Assembly (NCBI RefSeq): GCF_031755915.1
Contig: NC_083386.1
Coordinates: 2,266,501-2,330,500, forward strand
DNA: 64,000 nt
Direction: 5' to 3'
From: Ziziphus jujuba
Taxonomy: Eukaryota; Streptophyta; Magnoliopsida; Rosales; Rhamnaceae
Shown here: piece by piece, positions 11,912 through 24,000 of the stretch
Layout of the letters: the number at the start of each line of letters is the position of its first letter
How positions within the stretch are numbered: position 1 is the stretch's first letter
The notes under the pieces: model-generated
Database searches by the model: none
Seen by the model: the letters and a program-made list of their open reading frames with translations, nothing else
What the model was told of the DNA's origin: nothing
Translations under genes and position numbers: made by a program

Positions 11912-14900
11912 TTAGTACATTTTCCTTTTACTGCATAAATACATTGATAATGTAACTAACTGTCAGGACCCGTCCAAGACCCCTCACTGGAACCCTAGAC
12001 AAATCCTGATCCCAAGGAAGCACCATCAAACCTTCCAATGGAAAATCAGGCAGCATCTCCCCTAAGGGAAGGACTTACCACAAAATTTACCTGCATAAAA
12101 ATGCACTCCTATATGGTACTACCATATCCCTCCCACCTTACTACAATAATTTCCACAATGGCAGTCCTTCAATAATAATTTGTATAAAACACACATATAT
12201 ATGCAATAGGAATAATCAACTAAATAAACAACCAAATATATCTTTGATCATTCACGTCCGCCCACACCACCCATTTATTGCCATGCATTTCAAATATCGT
12301 GTTACAAAATATACCGATGTGTAATATAGGAAGAAAAGTAAACCAATCATCACATCAACAACAATAATAATATCTTACCTATCCAAAGGCTACCACTTGT
12401 CCAAGGACTATTATACTTGCTCAATGGCTATCTTTCTTGCCCGTAGGCTGTGATACTTGTCCGGATATATCATATGCTAATAATAATAATAATAGAAATA
12501 ATACTAATAATAAAAAAATAATAATAATAATAATAATAATCATAATGAGGATGATAATATTAGTAATAATGAAAATAATTGTAAACATAATTATGATAAA
12601 TAATAATTGTAATATTAATAACGAGAATAATATGAATAATAATAATGACAATAAAAGTAATTAAGTATAATGCTAGAAAATCAGGTTATGAATAGATAGA
12701 ATAGTACGAGGTCAAATAATATTTTAAAAATTCAAAATATATTCTGAAATATACACTTGTATCAAGGGTACAAACGATACCCTCCAACATGCAATGTAAT
12801 CCATGATTCCAGCTGTCGCCGGCACCCTGCTACTAATATAGTCTGGGATGGTTGTCTATATTAGCCATCCAATCTCCTGGACTCGTAGGCAACATAGTTA
12901 CGAGACTAGTTCTTCATTGACCACATCGGATCGCCATACCCGTACGATGTGATACATACAAATATAATATATATATATATATATACAAAAGATACTTGAT
13001 GCACATACTATATACCAGTCGTGTCCTACGGTGTCCAATGTCCAAAAGCACCGTCTGACAGAAAGGTTAAAAAAAGAAACCGACATACGGTTGCATGGCG
13101 TCCCACTGCGCCGCTGCTAACAAGTGTCCTGGCCATGGAAGGGGATGACTGGTGCTTATTGTGTATTATATCCTGCCTACCCTCAGTCTGATGGCAACCA
13201 CAGGAGAACCCTATAAATCAACCTACATGCTAATCACATCCATATCCACCTGCACGCTAATCACATCCACAACTACAGAACACGGGTACGTGTATGATGC
13301 ATCTAAAAACTATAAATTTTTATAATACTATTAAAATAATGAATTTTGATAAAATAAGATAAAATCAAATTTATGAATAATAAATTAAGTAATTAATTCA
13401 TGCATAAATATATTTTTTTGGAAATACTAAATTTTAAATAAATATTTTTCTTCAAATCCATGAAATCAATTTTCACCAAAACAATATAAAAATTCTTACA
13501 TAATTTAAATCACATAAAAATAAGACATTTAAATCAAATAACAATTACTCTTAAAATTTAAAACATATATAATATTCTTCAAAATTTTGAATGATATATA
13601 AAATATAATATGTGTGAACATCTTTATGTACTAAGTATATATATATATATATGTATATATATATTCACACACACACACACGCACATACATATATATATAT
13701 ATATATATATATGTCTCATGTATGTGTGCATGCATATATATAAACTTAAGAAGTTAAAGTTGGGCATTATGATCACATAACTATAGTACACAGTATACAA
13801 GCATTTCAAATGTTCCAATTACTCACCCAACTCAAATGCCAACCAAAGCTTCCTGGCACCCATACAACATTTTCGTTCGTGAACCTTTAATTGAGTGTAC
13901 ATATATATATATATATATACATACATATAGAGTACAACAACTACTCCATATGGTGATCTTACTATATATACCCCAACTTAAGCTTTTACTAATTCGGCAC
14001 CACTAACAACAAGTATCCCCATAAATACAAAGGAACTTAACATTACCCTTCTAAAGAGCTGCCGACTATCACTTCCATAAGACAAGCAACAACTAAACAT
14101 GATAAAACAGAGGACAAAGAAAATCTCTCTTGAGCATTATAAACCAGTAGCATATATATATAATATATATATATACATATAGGAACCTTGCTCATTTATA
14201 AACTCAAAACCCTCTAAAATTTAAACCACCTTAGCATTGTGAATTCTAAAACATGTCAAAACCTCATATTGGTATACACACGCACACATATATATGTTTA
14301 CGTATACATATATTTATAATTTATTCAAATTTCACCACAATTATGATATTACTCCAGAAATAACAGAATTCTAAATACCCACAAACAATTGACATATTAT
14401 ATATCAAATAGAAGCTTGAGAGACATAGATTACCAATATTTAAATTAACTTAGCTTAACTCGTCGGCGGTGGTCGGAATTTCTGTCAAAAAATGCTGTCA
14501 AGTGTGTCCTCTTGTTGCGCCACAAACGAGCTCGAACTGAGCTACACGGGGATAACCATTGTCTTTGGAAGGTTCAGATTAGTGAGAGAGGACCAGAAGT
14601 TGATCGGAAACGACCAAAATCCGACACATTGAATGGAAGCTAGCTGCCGGCTTTTATGGTGTTTTCCGGCTCGTCTCCCACCATCTCGGTGAACAGCGAG
14701 TGCCATGGAATTGCTAGCGTGATGGGTCGTTAGCTGGCCATGGCGGTGATGCTCAGTCCTGCCGGAATTGATGACAGCACAAGGAGGAGAATGACTAGCG
14801 GGGAGGAAGAGAGGGAGAGCTCGAGAGAGTTCTAGAAAGAAGAAGAAGAAAAGGAAGAAGAAGGAAGGAGAAGAGGGGCCCGTGGGTGTTTTTCCCACGT

Positions 14901-15732
14901 GGGGGAGAAGAAAACAAAAAGAAAATAAATAAATAAAATAATATTAAAACAATAATATAATATAAAATAATAAAATAATAATAATAAAATAATGTAATAT
15001 TTAATTGGGTGAAATGTGCATTTTCTTGTCGTAACACATGGCACCCTTTATAATGTTACATGTGATATCGCTGTTCACACACACACATACTGATAAATAG
15101 TAACAACTGTCTCGGAAAAACTTCACAGGTTCATAACTTTCTAACCATATGTCCAGATCGGATGTACTGCTAGTCTACAAACTCGTATCGATGAATACTT
15201 CACAATCATATATAAGTCAAAGCTCAATTTTATAATAATAAAAAGTCAACTTCGACACCTTCGGACAGTTCGGACCTCAATTTGTTTTACTTATAACTTT
15301 CAAACCGTATCTCCATTTTTTATGTGCTACTAGTCTACGGACTCGGGTCAATACGTACTTTGCAATAGTGCTTTGGTCAACCTAGAATTCTTACCGAGTC
15401 AAAAAGTCAAAGTTTGACTATTCTCGGTCAATGACGGTCAACTTCGATCAACTTGAGAAATTTTCGATGTATTTCGAGACGGGATGTTACACTAACATCA
15501 AGCTACCATGACATAAAGCACACATCATTAAGGCAAGATAACCAGTTGTTAAGCTGGTTGTCAAAATCATTGCAAAACAATAGATTAATATTTTTCCAAA
15601 TGCTGCCCATGACATAGATTGGATGAGAATGGAGATAATGGACAAGAAAAATCCAAGTAAATCACAGACGATGGAAAAATGTGAATTGTGTTTTTCCCCT
15701 TCACGTAATAGATATGTCTTCATTGCTGTTTG
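11912..15732 (-). pseudogene. PGG-like terminal exon split by a solo LTR
   Basis: The minus strand at 15732-15497 reads QTAMKTYLLREGEKHNSHF followed by two hydrophobic segments (DLLGFFLSIISILIQ and ILIYCFAMILTTSLTTGYL) and ALCHGSLMLV. Removing the solo LTR at 11961-15491 together with one copy of its ctaac target duplication carries the frame straight on to TLSMYLCSKRKMY and a stop at 11912-11914. A plausible acceptor (cctag) lies just before 15732. Hydrophobic pattern, length and the clean C-terminal stop resemble the last exon of PGG-type ankyrin proteins, but the PGG tripeptide itself is not in this fragment. It could instead be another small membrane protein exon. No ankyrin exon is visible upstream. 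Confidence 0.5.
11961..15491 (-). mobile_element. Solo LTR (long-LTR family), TSD ctaac
   Basis: 3531 bp, from tgtcaggacccgtccaagac to gacgggatgttaca, flanked by ctaac at 11956-11960 and 15492-15496. Minus orientation. It is more diverged than the other copies: the core at 12770-13310 has extra repeats and the middle has expanded simple sequence (aat repeats at 12479-12660, at/ac repeats at 13635-13710, further at tracts near 13890 and 14150). A GC-richer block lies at 14460-14910. It interrupts the PGG-like exon immediately before its last 14 codons. Confidence 0.93.
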
Positions 15733-15999
15733 CTAGGCTTACAACATCATATCTGAAGTGGGCTGGTAGTTTATATTTTGTTAAAACATCTAATGTCAAA
15801 TGCTTACTAAGATATAATAAGCTCGACATCAGAATTCAAATTGAATGCTGGACTTGAAGTTAGAAGTTGACTTTTAGAATTACTATGAAAATAACAATTT
15901 ATTCAATCAAGGTTTTATATCATTTTTCTGATTCAATATATTTGAAGAAATCCATATTATGCTTCCAAATCACCCCATGAATTCTATCTTTTTGGTCTA
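15733..15999. other. Intergenic / possible intron, nothing recognised
   Basis: AT-rich sequence upstream (minus sense) of the PGG-like exon; it would be intron if that gene had further exons. No exon is seen. Confidence 0.4.
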
Positions 16000-17990
16000 G
16001 TATTATTTTATTTAATTTTTGGTCTACTAAAAATATTTTTACTAGAAAAAAATTTCCAATTTTAGTTTTATTTGTGTTTTCGTCTAATTTTTATTTTTGT
16101 AATTTTGTTCTAATTTTTTAATGGTTTAGGTGTAAAAAAAATATTATTAATTTTTGGTCTAATAAAAAAATTTTTATTAGAAGAAATTTCCAATTTTATT
16201 TTTATTTTTTGGCTAATTTTAGGTCCAAAATATTTAATTTCTTTGAAATTTAGTTGAAATAAAATAGGAATGGATAAAAATTTTCAAATAGATTACCACA
16301 TATATAAAATGAAAAAAATAAAAAAAAATTATTTTTTTCAACATTTTAAAAAAAATTTAACTAAAAAATAAATTATGACATCAGTATACTGACATCATCT
16401 AACAGTAAAACTAACACAGTTAATTAATTAGACTGATTTATAACAAATTTGAATTTTGATAGTTAGTTTAAGCAATTTCAAATTTCAAAGTTTGATTCAC
16501 ATAATTCTGAAACTTTAAGTACTAATAAACAATTAAGCATTTTTCTTTTTTCTTTCTCACATTCTCACAAATGTTACTATTACAGATATTTCTTCAAACT
16601 TACACTCCATTCCTTCAAACCAAACCAGTTCTTTCCTTTCATTTTCTCTTGGTACGAACTTATTCTTTCTCTGCTTGCCTTTTACCTTTTCAAAAAATAA
16701 AAAGAATCAAAGGAAAAGAATAAGGGTTTTCATTCATTTTCGCTGAACTGAAAGCAGAGAGAATGAGTTTAGATTTCCAAGCAGTTTGAAGCATTAGGAT
16801 AAAAGTAAGGTTATTCTTTACTTAAGAGTTATTGTAGATAAAACATGGTCAAAAGGGAAGAGCATGGAATCCTAAAATTTGAAATTATTTGAGTTGAACC
16901 TTGAAGTTTCAAATTTATTGCGAATTAGTTCAATTGGCTAATAGTCTTAATTTTGTTGGTCATCAGCATGACGTTATGCTAATGTTATACTTTCATTTTC
17001 CGCAAAACAATAAAAAAATGGAAAAAAACAAAATTTCTTATTTTTTCATTTTATGTTAATGGGTTTTTACTTAAAAAACTGTATCCAATCCTATTTTATT
17101 TAAATTAAAACTACAAAGAAATTAAATATTTTTGGAACTAAAATTAGATCAAAAATAAAAATTTAAACTAAATTTAAAATTTTGGTCTAATAAAAAAGTT
17201 TTTATTAGACCAAAATTAAATAAAATAATTTTAATACACCAAAAATTAATAATAAATTTTTATATGCAAACCATAAAAACGTTATTACAAAATAAAAAAT
17301 AAAAATTAGACCAAAAAAAAAAGAAATTTTAATTGTTATGATTTTTTATCTTGGCTTAGGAAGAAAAGGATGTTAGATCTATTTACACTTACTTGTATAT
17401 CAGTGGATTCTATAAGGAGCAAATAATCATAAAAAAATTATAAGTAGAATAAGCCATTTTTGCTAAAAAAGATAAGGATCTAAAAATAATAAAAATAAAT
17501 TACTAAACTAAATAAAGATAAAAATAAATAAAATCAATAGTAATAAATTGATTTTTATTTTTTATATTATACCAAAATAAAAAAAAGCATAAAAATTTAT
17601 TTTTATTTTTATTCTTTATCTAGTTTTTATTTTTTATGGTTTGGTCGTAAAAATATTATTATAACTTTTTGGTCCAAGATTATTTTATTTAATTTTTAGA
17701 CTACTGAAAATATTTTTACTATAGCAAAATTACAATTTTAGGATTATTTGTATTTTTTTAATTTTGGTCTAATTTTTTATGGTTTAGGATTAAAAAAAAT
17801 ATTATTAATTTTTGGTCCAATAAAATTATTTTCTTTTAATTTCTAGTCTAAATAAAAAAATTTTGTGTAATAAAATATTTTTATTAGACCAAAAAGTCCA
17901 ATGTAATTTTTATTTTTAATTTTTGTGTAATTTTAGATCAAGAACATTTAATTTCGTTGGAATTTTAATGTAAATAAAATAGAAATGGAT
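16000..17990. repeat. AT-rich direct and inverted repeat block
   Basis: A motif set (ttttggtctaataaaaa, ggtttaggtgtaaaaaaa, ggaatggataaaaattttca) occurs in direct orientation at about 16005-16290, inverted at about 17085-17345, and direct again at about 17640-18005. A perfect hairpin at 17178-17217 has 19-bp arms (aattttggtctaataaaaa and its complement) around a 2-nt loop. One copy of the tandem unit described at 18100-18625 lies between the first two arms (about 16380-16870). No coding sequence. Confidence 0.6.
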
Positions 17991-17999
17991 AGAATTTTT

Positions 18000-18625
18000 C
18001 AAATAAATAACCATAAATATAAAATGAAAATATAAGAAATTTATTTTTTTCAAAATTGTTTTAAATATTTTACAGAAAAACAAATTATGATGTCAGTTGC
18101 TGACATCAACTGATATCATCTAATGGTAAAATTAATACTGTTAATTAATTAGATTGATTTGTGATAAATTTGAAATTGTAGATTCAATTTAAGCAATTTC
18201 AAATTTCAAGATTCAATTCACATAATTCTGAAAATTCAAGTACTAATGAGCAAATAACCATTTTTCTTTTTTCTTTCTCACATTCTCACTAACGTTATTG
18301 TTATAGATCTTCTCTGAACTTTATTTTTTTCAATTTTTTAAAATTTGTTTGCTGAAAAATATATTATGCTGACTCATTTAATAGTAAAATTAACATTGTT
18401 AGTTAATTAGACTGGTTTGTAACAGATTTGGAACTACAAGGTTCAATTAAGCAATTCCAAAGTTTAAGGTTCAATTCACATAATTCTAAAACTTCAAGTA
18501 CTAATCAGCAATTAACCATTTTTCTTTTTTCTTTCTCACATTCTTACTAATGTTATTGTTATAGATCTTTCTACAAGCTTACACTTCATTCCTTGAAACC
18601 AAACCACTCCTTTCCTTTCATTTTC
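18000..18625. repeat. Tandem non-coding repeat units
   Basis: Degenerate copies of one unit occur at about 16380-16870, 18070-18300, 18340-18625 (continuing at 22750-22970 after the nested insertions), 23100-23660 and 23740-24000. Landmarks are the ttaattaattagattgattt block, the cacataattctgaaacttcaa block, ttttctttctcacattctcac, and the aaccaaaccactcctttcc block. The unit may be a promoter or untranslated region copied several times, but no frame is conserved. Confidence 0.6.
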
Positions 18626-18870
18626 TATGACAGTCCAGACCATCCGCATGAGATGTTGTCCTCTTTGGGCCTGAAAAATCCTCTTACAACCAAGCCCTCA
18701 AGGTTTTAAAAGGCCTCTCAAGGGAAAGGTATCCACATCCACTTATATGGAGTGTTTCGTTCTCCTTTCCAACCGATGTGGGACTTCACAATCCTTCCCC
18801 CTTGAGGTCCAGCATCCTCGCTGGCACACCGATCCCGGTCCAGCTCTGATACCATCTGTGACAGCCCAGA

Positions 18871-21800
18871 TGTAACACCCCGTCCTGAAGGACACCGAAA
18901 ATTTCTCAAATTTGACCAAAGTTAACCGGGTTTGATCGTCGTTGACCGAAAGGGTCAAAATTTTGACTTTTTGTTTCAGGTGGAATTTTGTGTTGACCAA
19001 GGCATCATTTCAAAGTACGTATAATCTCGAGTTCGTAGACTAGTAGCACATCAAAAATGGAGCTACCATTTGAAAGTTACGAGCAAGACAAGTTGAGGTA
19101 CAAACTGTCCAAGAGGTGTCGAAGTTGACTTTTTGTTCGTGCAAAGTTGTGCTTTGACTCATGCATAGTTGTGAAGTATTCGTCGATAAAAGTTCATAAA
19201 CTAGTGGCACACCCGATTTGGACATGTGACTTGAAAGTTATGAACATGCAAATTTTTCCAAATACCGTGATATTTTAATATATTTTGACTTGAGTGAGCA
19301 GTGTGTGCCATGTGTCGTGTTTTAAATCAATCCCGTGAGTGAACAGTGTCACCCATGGGTGGCTTTTATTTTGGCCAAAACACATGTGGGCCGGAGGGAA
19401 AGAGAGAGAAAGAGGCGAGAAGAGAGAGAGAGAGTAGAGACCACCACCACCGACCACTACCGTTGACTGCCGTCTGGTCATTTTCCACCTACACGCGCCA
19501 TCCCACCTTGACTCCCATCTAAAAACCGGTCAACCAGCCAAAAATCATGGCCAACCGACCACCAACACACCCAGATCGAGACTTTATCCTCCGGCGGCGC
19601 TGATTGCTTCAAACCTAGATTTCTCTCCATCCGACCTCCGTTTGCCTCACTGCTGGTCCCATTGAGTCACTCATTCCCTGACCTAGCTTCCCACCAAAAA
19701 TCACGACCAGTGGCCATCGGACGCACCGTCGGTGGTGATGGGTTCCCGTGACCACGGCGGCTCATCGGGAAATCGACTTTCCGGCGAGTTTCCAGTTGCA
19801 CCGCCCATCCTTTCCCACTAATTCCGACCCCTTGAACCCAAATCCGATGTCCGCTTTCCGTAATTCTTAAAGGATTGTGAGAATTAATGGTCCAAAATCC
19901 AAGAGCTTTCTGACGAGATTCCAGCCACCTTGGATCCGATCTCCGGAAAGTAAGACCAGATTCGTAATCTTCGTTTCACAAGCTTCAATTCGGTATATTA
20001 CTCGTAAATTTTGGTTGTCGTTTGTGTTCGCTCCCCGGGTACCCATTTGGGAGTTACCCGAGTAAAATATTAAAATAATTAGATTTGTGTATTGTGGATA
20101 TTTTAGATGCACGTATGGGTAGCGGAGTTGATCCTGCAGAGGATCTCGATTGATACACGTGCTTGAGGTGAGTGACTGTCAAGTCCCACATTGGTTGGAA
20201 AGGAGAATGAAGCATGGCTTGTAAGCGTGTGGATACCGTTCCCTTGCAGACGCGTTTTAAACCCTTGAGGGCTAGGTTGTAAGAGGATTCCCTAGGCTTG
20301 AGAGGACAATATTTGCATGTGGGTGGTCTGGACTGGGCTGTTACTGTGACCCACCTTCAAAATTATTTTGGGTTGTTAAATTGTATATATTTTGTGTTGA
20401 TTATATATTTGGAAATTTTATTTCATGTGTTAATTGTTTAGTAAATTTCTAATTGAAATTTTATGCCAAAATTGAAGAAAATTAATCATTTGTGTATTAT
20501 AAATATTTTGGGTTTTAAGAATTTTCTTGAATTTGAGGTTTAATTTAATAATTATTGAATTTTGTTGTTGGAATATTTTATAATTAGATATTTGAAAAAT
20601 ATGTTTTATGTATTGGATATGAAGAGAATTTCCATCTAAATATATTGCTAATGCATGTTGTTTTAATATATATTTGGGCGCCAAAAATATATTTGGGAAT
20701 TAAAAGAAATTGTAATTTCAATTTCCTTTTATAATTGTTATGTTTATCATGTGATTTAATTATATTTTGAAGTTTGAGGAATTGAAGGAATATTTATTTT
20801 AAATTATTGTTGATTTCATTGATGGATTTGAAATTGATGGAATTTATTATTGATGGATTTATGCTGGTGATATTACAGAAAAATGTGGGAATATGAATTT
20901 GAAAAGTGATATAATTCCCACGGTGAGTTTTGAAAAAATTGTTTTTTCTAAAAATAATATGGTTATTTGTTTTAGATGCACTCATACAGTACTGGCATTC
21001 TGTACTGTGTATGCGGATGAGCGCGCAAGTTATAATGTCTTCCGTGAGTTGTCATTGGACCGAGGGCAGGCAAGTTTGATATTGGCCATAAGCCGCCCCC
21101 CTCCATGGCTCAATTCACGGTTTAAGTAGCGGCGTTGTCGGAACGCCGAAGCGACCGTATGCAAGTTTCTCTCTTTAACCTCCTGTCGGATGGTGTTCGA
21201 GACGCTAGCTATCGTAGGGCATCACTGTTATATAGTGTGGTGTGTCAAGTATTATTTTTCAGATAGAAATTTCAAATCTTAAAGTTTTAAATCAGCATTT
21301 AAATTAAATGTATTTAATTTTTTTATCACCTATTTACAACTGGTATTTTCTAAAATGTATTTATTCATATTTTTATCAATTATTTTAAATTGGTATTTTA
21401 GAATTTTATTTTACCATGTTGATATTATTTATTTAAATTTTGAGATTTTAACATGAATTTTATTGTATTCTTTTATCTATTTTAAATTGAGGTTTAAAAT
21501 CTATTAAAATGCTTACTTGATTATTTCATTGATTTAAATAATAAATTTTATAATTTATATACTGAGTTTATTTTTGTTTTATGCTAAATTTCTTTAATAC
21601 AAGTTTACTTACGATTTTATTTATTTTATCTAGTGATGTTTATTCTAAATTTAATTATCGAATTTTTAAAATGTTTTCAATATATATATATTGAGTTCTA
21701 ATTAATATTTGTATTTATGTGCATTCTAAATTATTGCATTCCGTTTAATTTGATATTTCCTTGATTATTTTTTTTGTAAATTTTATTGTGATTTTGCTTA

Positions 21801-22588
21801 TTTTATTTATGACATTTTGTGTACAATTTAATAATTGTTATTAAAATTATTCTTGTTTCTTATTATACATTCTAGATCTTTGATTTAATATATTTTATTT
21901 ATAATTTATTTAATTAATTATTCCTTGATTTTTGGGACATAAAACATTGGGTTTCGCGAAAATATTTTAAAAAGGAAAACTTTTCCAATGGAGTGAATGG
22001 TGAGGGTTTTGAGAGAAAATATTATTTTCAATTAATTATTATTTGTTTATTTATTTATTCTTAATTAATCAAGTGTACTATAATTATTATTACTATTATA
22101 ATTGTATAGTAGATAGGGTCACTCATTGAGATGATTAGCATATCATATTTTTAAATTCCGTTCCCCTACGCCCAGGTTGGGAGACGTTGATCTTCCGGGA
22201 CGAGCCCGACGTCTCAATTCATTGCCGAAAGTCCAAGAAGCATTTCCTCCCTTTTTCCTCTCCATCTTGTATTGCTTCATCTGTCATTGTATTAATTTCA
22301 TATTTGTTTGTATAATACTCTGTATACAAATTGGACAGATATTTGTTTAATTGCTTATTGATTCCCTGTTATTATTTTGGAGTACTGTAAATTTGTGGAA
22401 ACAAATTGAAGTAAGGTGGGAAGAATAAGGAGATGTTTCTAGAAGTGTTTTTCATGCAGAAAAATTTTGTGGGAAGTCCAACCCTTTAGGAGGTTCTGCC
22501 GGATTTTTCATTGGAGGGTCCGGTAGAGTTTCCCTAGGATCAGGGCTTGTCTAGAGTTTCGGTGAGGAATTTTGGACGGGTCCTGACA
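18871..22588 (+). mobile_element. Solo LTR (long-LTR family), TSD ccaga
   Basis: 3718 bp from tgtaacaccccgtcctgaag to gacgggtcctgaca, with TSD ccaga at 18866-18870 and 22589-22593. Plus orientation. It lies inside a TRIM LTR and itself contains a TRIM solo LTR (20177-20345). The GC-rich block with many CCGG sites is at about 19380-19990; the conserved core of the family is at about 20975-21250. Confidence 0.95.
20177..20345 (+). mobile_element. TRIM solo LTR nested in the long LTR
   Basis: 169 bp beginning tgtcaagtcccacattgg and ending gggctgttact (terminal base changed), flanked by gtgac at 20172-20176 and 20346-20350. It shares the tataagtg-like middle and the gaggacaatattt tail with the TRIM LTRs at 45952 and 18626. 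It interrupts the ggtgagtgacccacc motif that is conserved in all other long LTRs, which confirms the insertion. Confidence 0.9.
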
Positions 22589-22744
22589 CCAGACCATTCG
22601 CATGAAATATTGTCCTCTTTGGGCCTGGAGAATCCTCTTACAACCCAGCCCTCAAGGTTTTAAAAGACCTCTCAAAGGAAAGGTATCCACACCCACTTAT
22701 ATGGAATGTTTCGTTTCCCTTTCCAACCGTTGTGGGACTTCACA

Positions 22745-24000
22745 TTTTCTCTTTCTACAAACTTATTTTTTCTCTGCTTCCCTTTTACTTTTTCAAGAAA
22801 TAGAAGAATCAAAGGAAAATAATAAGTGCTTTCATGCATTTTCACTGAACTAAAAGTAGAGAGTATGAATTCAGATTTCCAAGCAATTTGAAGCTTTAGG
22901 ATAAAAGTAAGGTTATTCTTAATCTTGGGGGTATTGCAAATAAAACATGGCGAAAGGAGAAGCACATGGTTGCCAAGGTTAGTGCATTTGGGCCCACCCT
23001 TCTCTTTTCCTTACGAAACGAATTCACATCCTGTTCTTAATAGGCGGCTGTGATGCAACGAAAAATTAATATAAGATGAAAAAATAAGAAGTTTATTTTT
23101 TCAATTTTTTTTAAATTTTTTTGTTGAAAAATAAATTATAATGTTAGTATGCTAACGTCATCTAACAATAAAATTATTAGTATGCTAACGTCATCTAATA
23201 ATAAAATTAATATCATTAGTCAATTAGATTGATTTGCAACAAATTTAAAACTGCAGGATCCAATTTAAGTAACTCCAAATATTTGGGTTTGATTTACATA
23301 ATTTTGAAACTTCAAGTACTAATATGTAATTAACCATTTTTTTTCTTTCTCACATTGTCACTAATGTTATTGTTATAGATCTTTCTCTAAACTTATACTC
23401 CATTGCCTGAAACCAAACCACTTTTTTCCTTTCATTTTCTCTTTTTACAAACTTATTCTTTCTCTGCTTGCCTTTTATCCTTTTAAGAAAGAGAAAGACT
23501 CAAATAATAAGAGTTTTCATTCATTTTCATTTAACTAAAAGCCGAGAGATTGAGTTTAGATTTCCAAGCAACTTGAAGCTTTAGGATAAAAGTAGGGTTA
23601 TTCTTTAATCCTGGGGGTACTGCAAATAAAACATGGTGAAAAGGAAAGAACATGGTTGCCAAGGTTAATGCATTTGGCCCCACCCTTCCCTTTTCTTTGA
23701 GAAAAGAATTTGTACTAATGACGCAATGAAAAAATAAGAAAATTATTTTTTAAATTTTTTGCTGAAAAACTAATTATCATGCTGACTTCATCTAATGGTA
23801 AAATTAAAACCGTTAATTAATTAGATTGATTGGCCATAAATTTGAAACTGCAAGGTTTAATTTAAACAATTCCAAATTTTGCAAGGTTCAATTTAAACAA
23901 TTCCAAATTTCAAGGTTCGATTCGCATAATTCTGAAATTTCAAATTCTAATTAACAATTAACCATGTTTCTTTTTGTCTTTCTCACTTTCTCACTAACGT
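22745..24000. repeat. Tandem non-coding repeat units, continued
   Basis: The sequence left of the TRIM (18340-18620) continues here. Further copies of the same unit follow at about 23100-23660 and 23740-24000. The block ggataaaagtaaggttattc with caaataaaacatgg appears at 16797, 22898 and 23583. No conserved reading frame was found. Confidence 0.6.

Larger units (their letters stand above)
18626..22744 (-). mobile_element. TRIM retrotransposon split by a long solo LTR
   Basis: A terminal-repeat retrotransposon in miniature, minus orientation. One 165-bp LTR lies at 18626-18790. The internal part (18791-18856) holds the complement of the initiator-Met primer site (gctctgataccatc) and of a polypurine tract. 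The second LTR is 18857-18870 plus 22594-22744, also 165 bp once the inserted long LTR is removed. TSD ttttc at 18621-18625 and 22745-22749. The left terminus has decayed from tgtgaca to tatgaca. No coding capacity. Confidence 0.9.

Noticed and set aside
12421..12664. Opposing open frames of about 75 codons
   Set aside because: Both are translations of an aat microsatellite inside the solo LTR.
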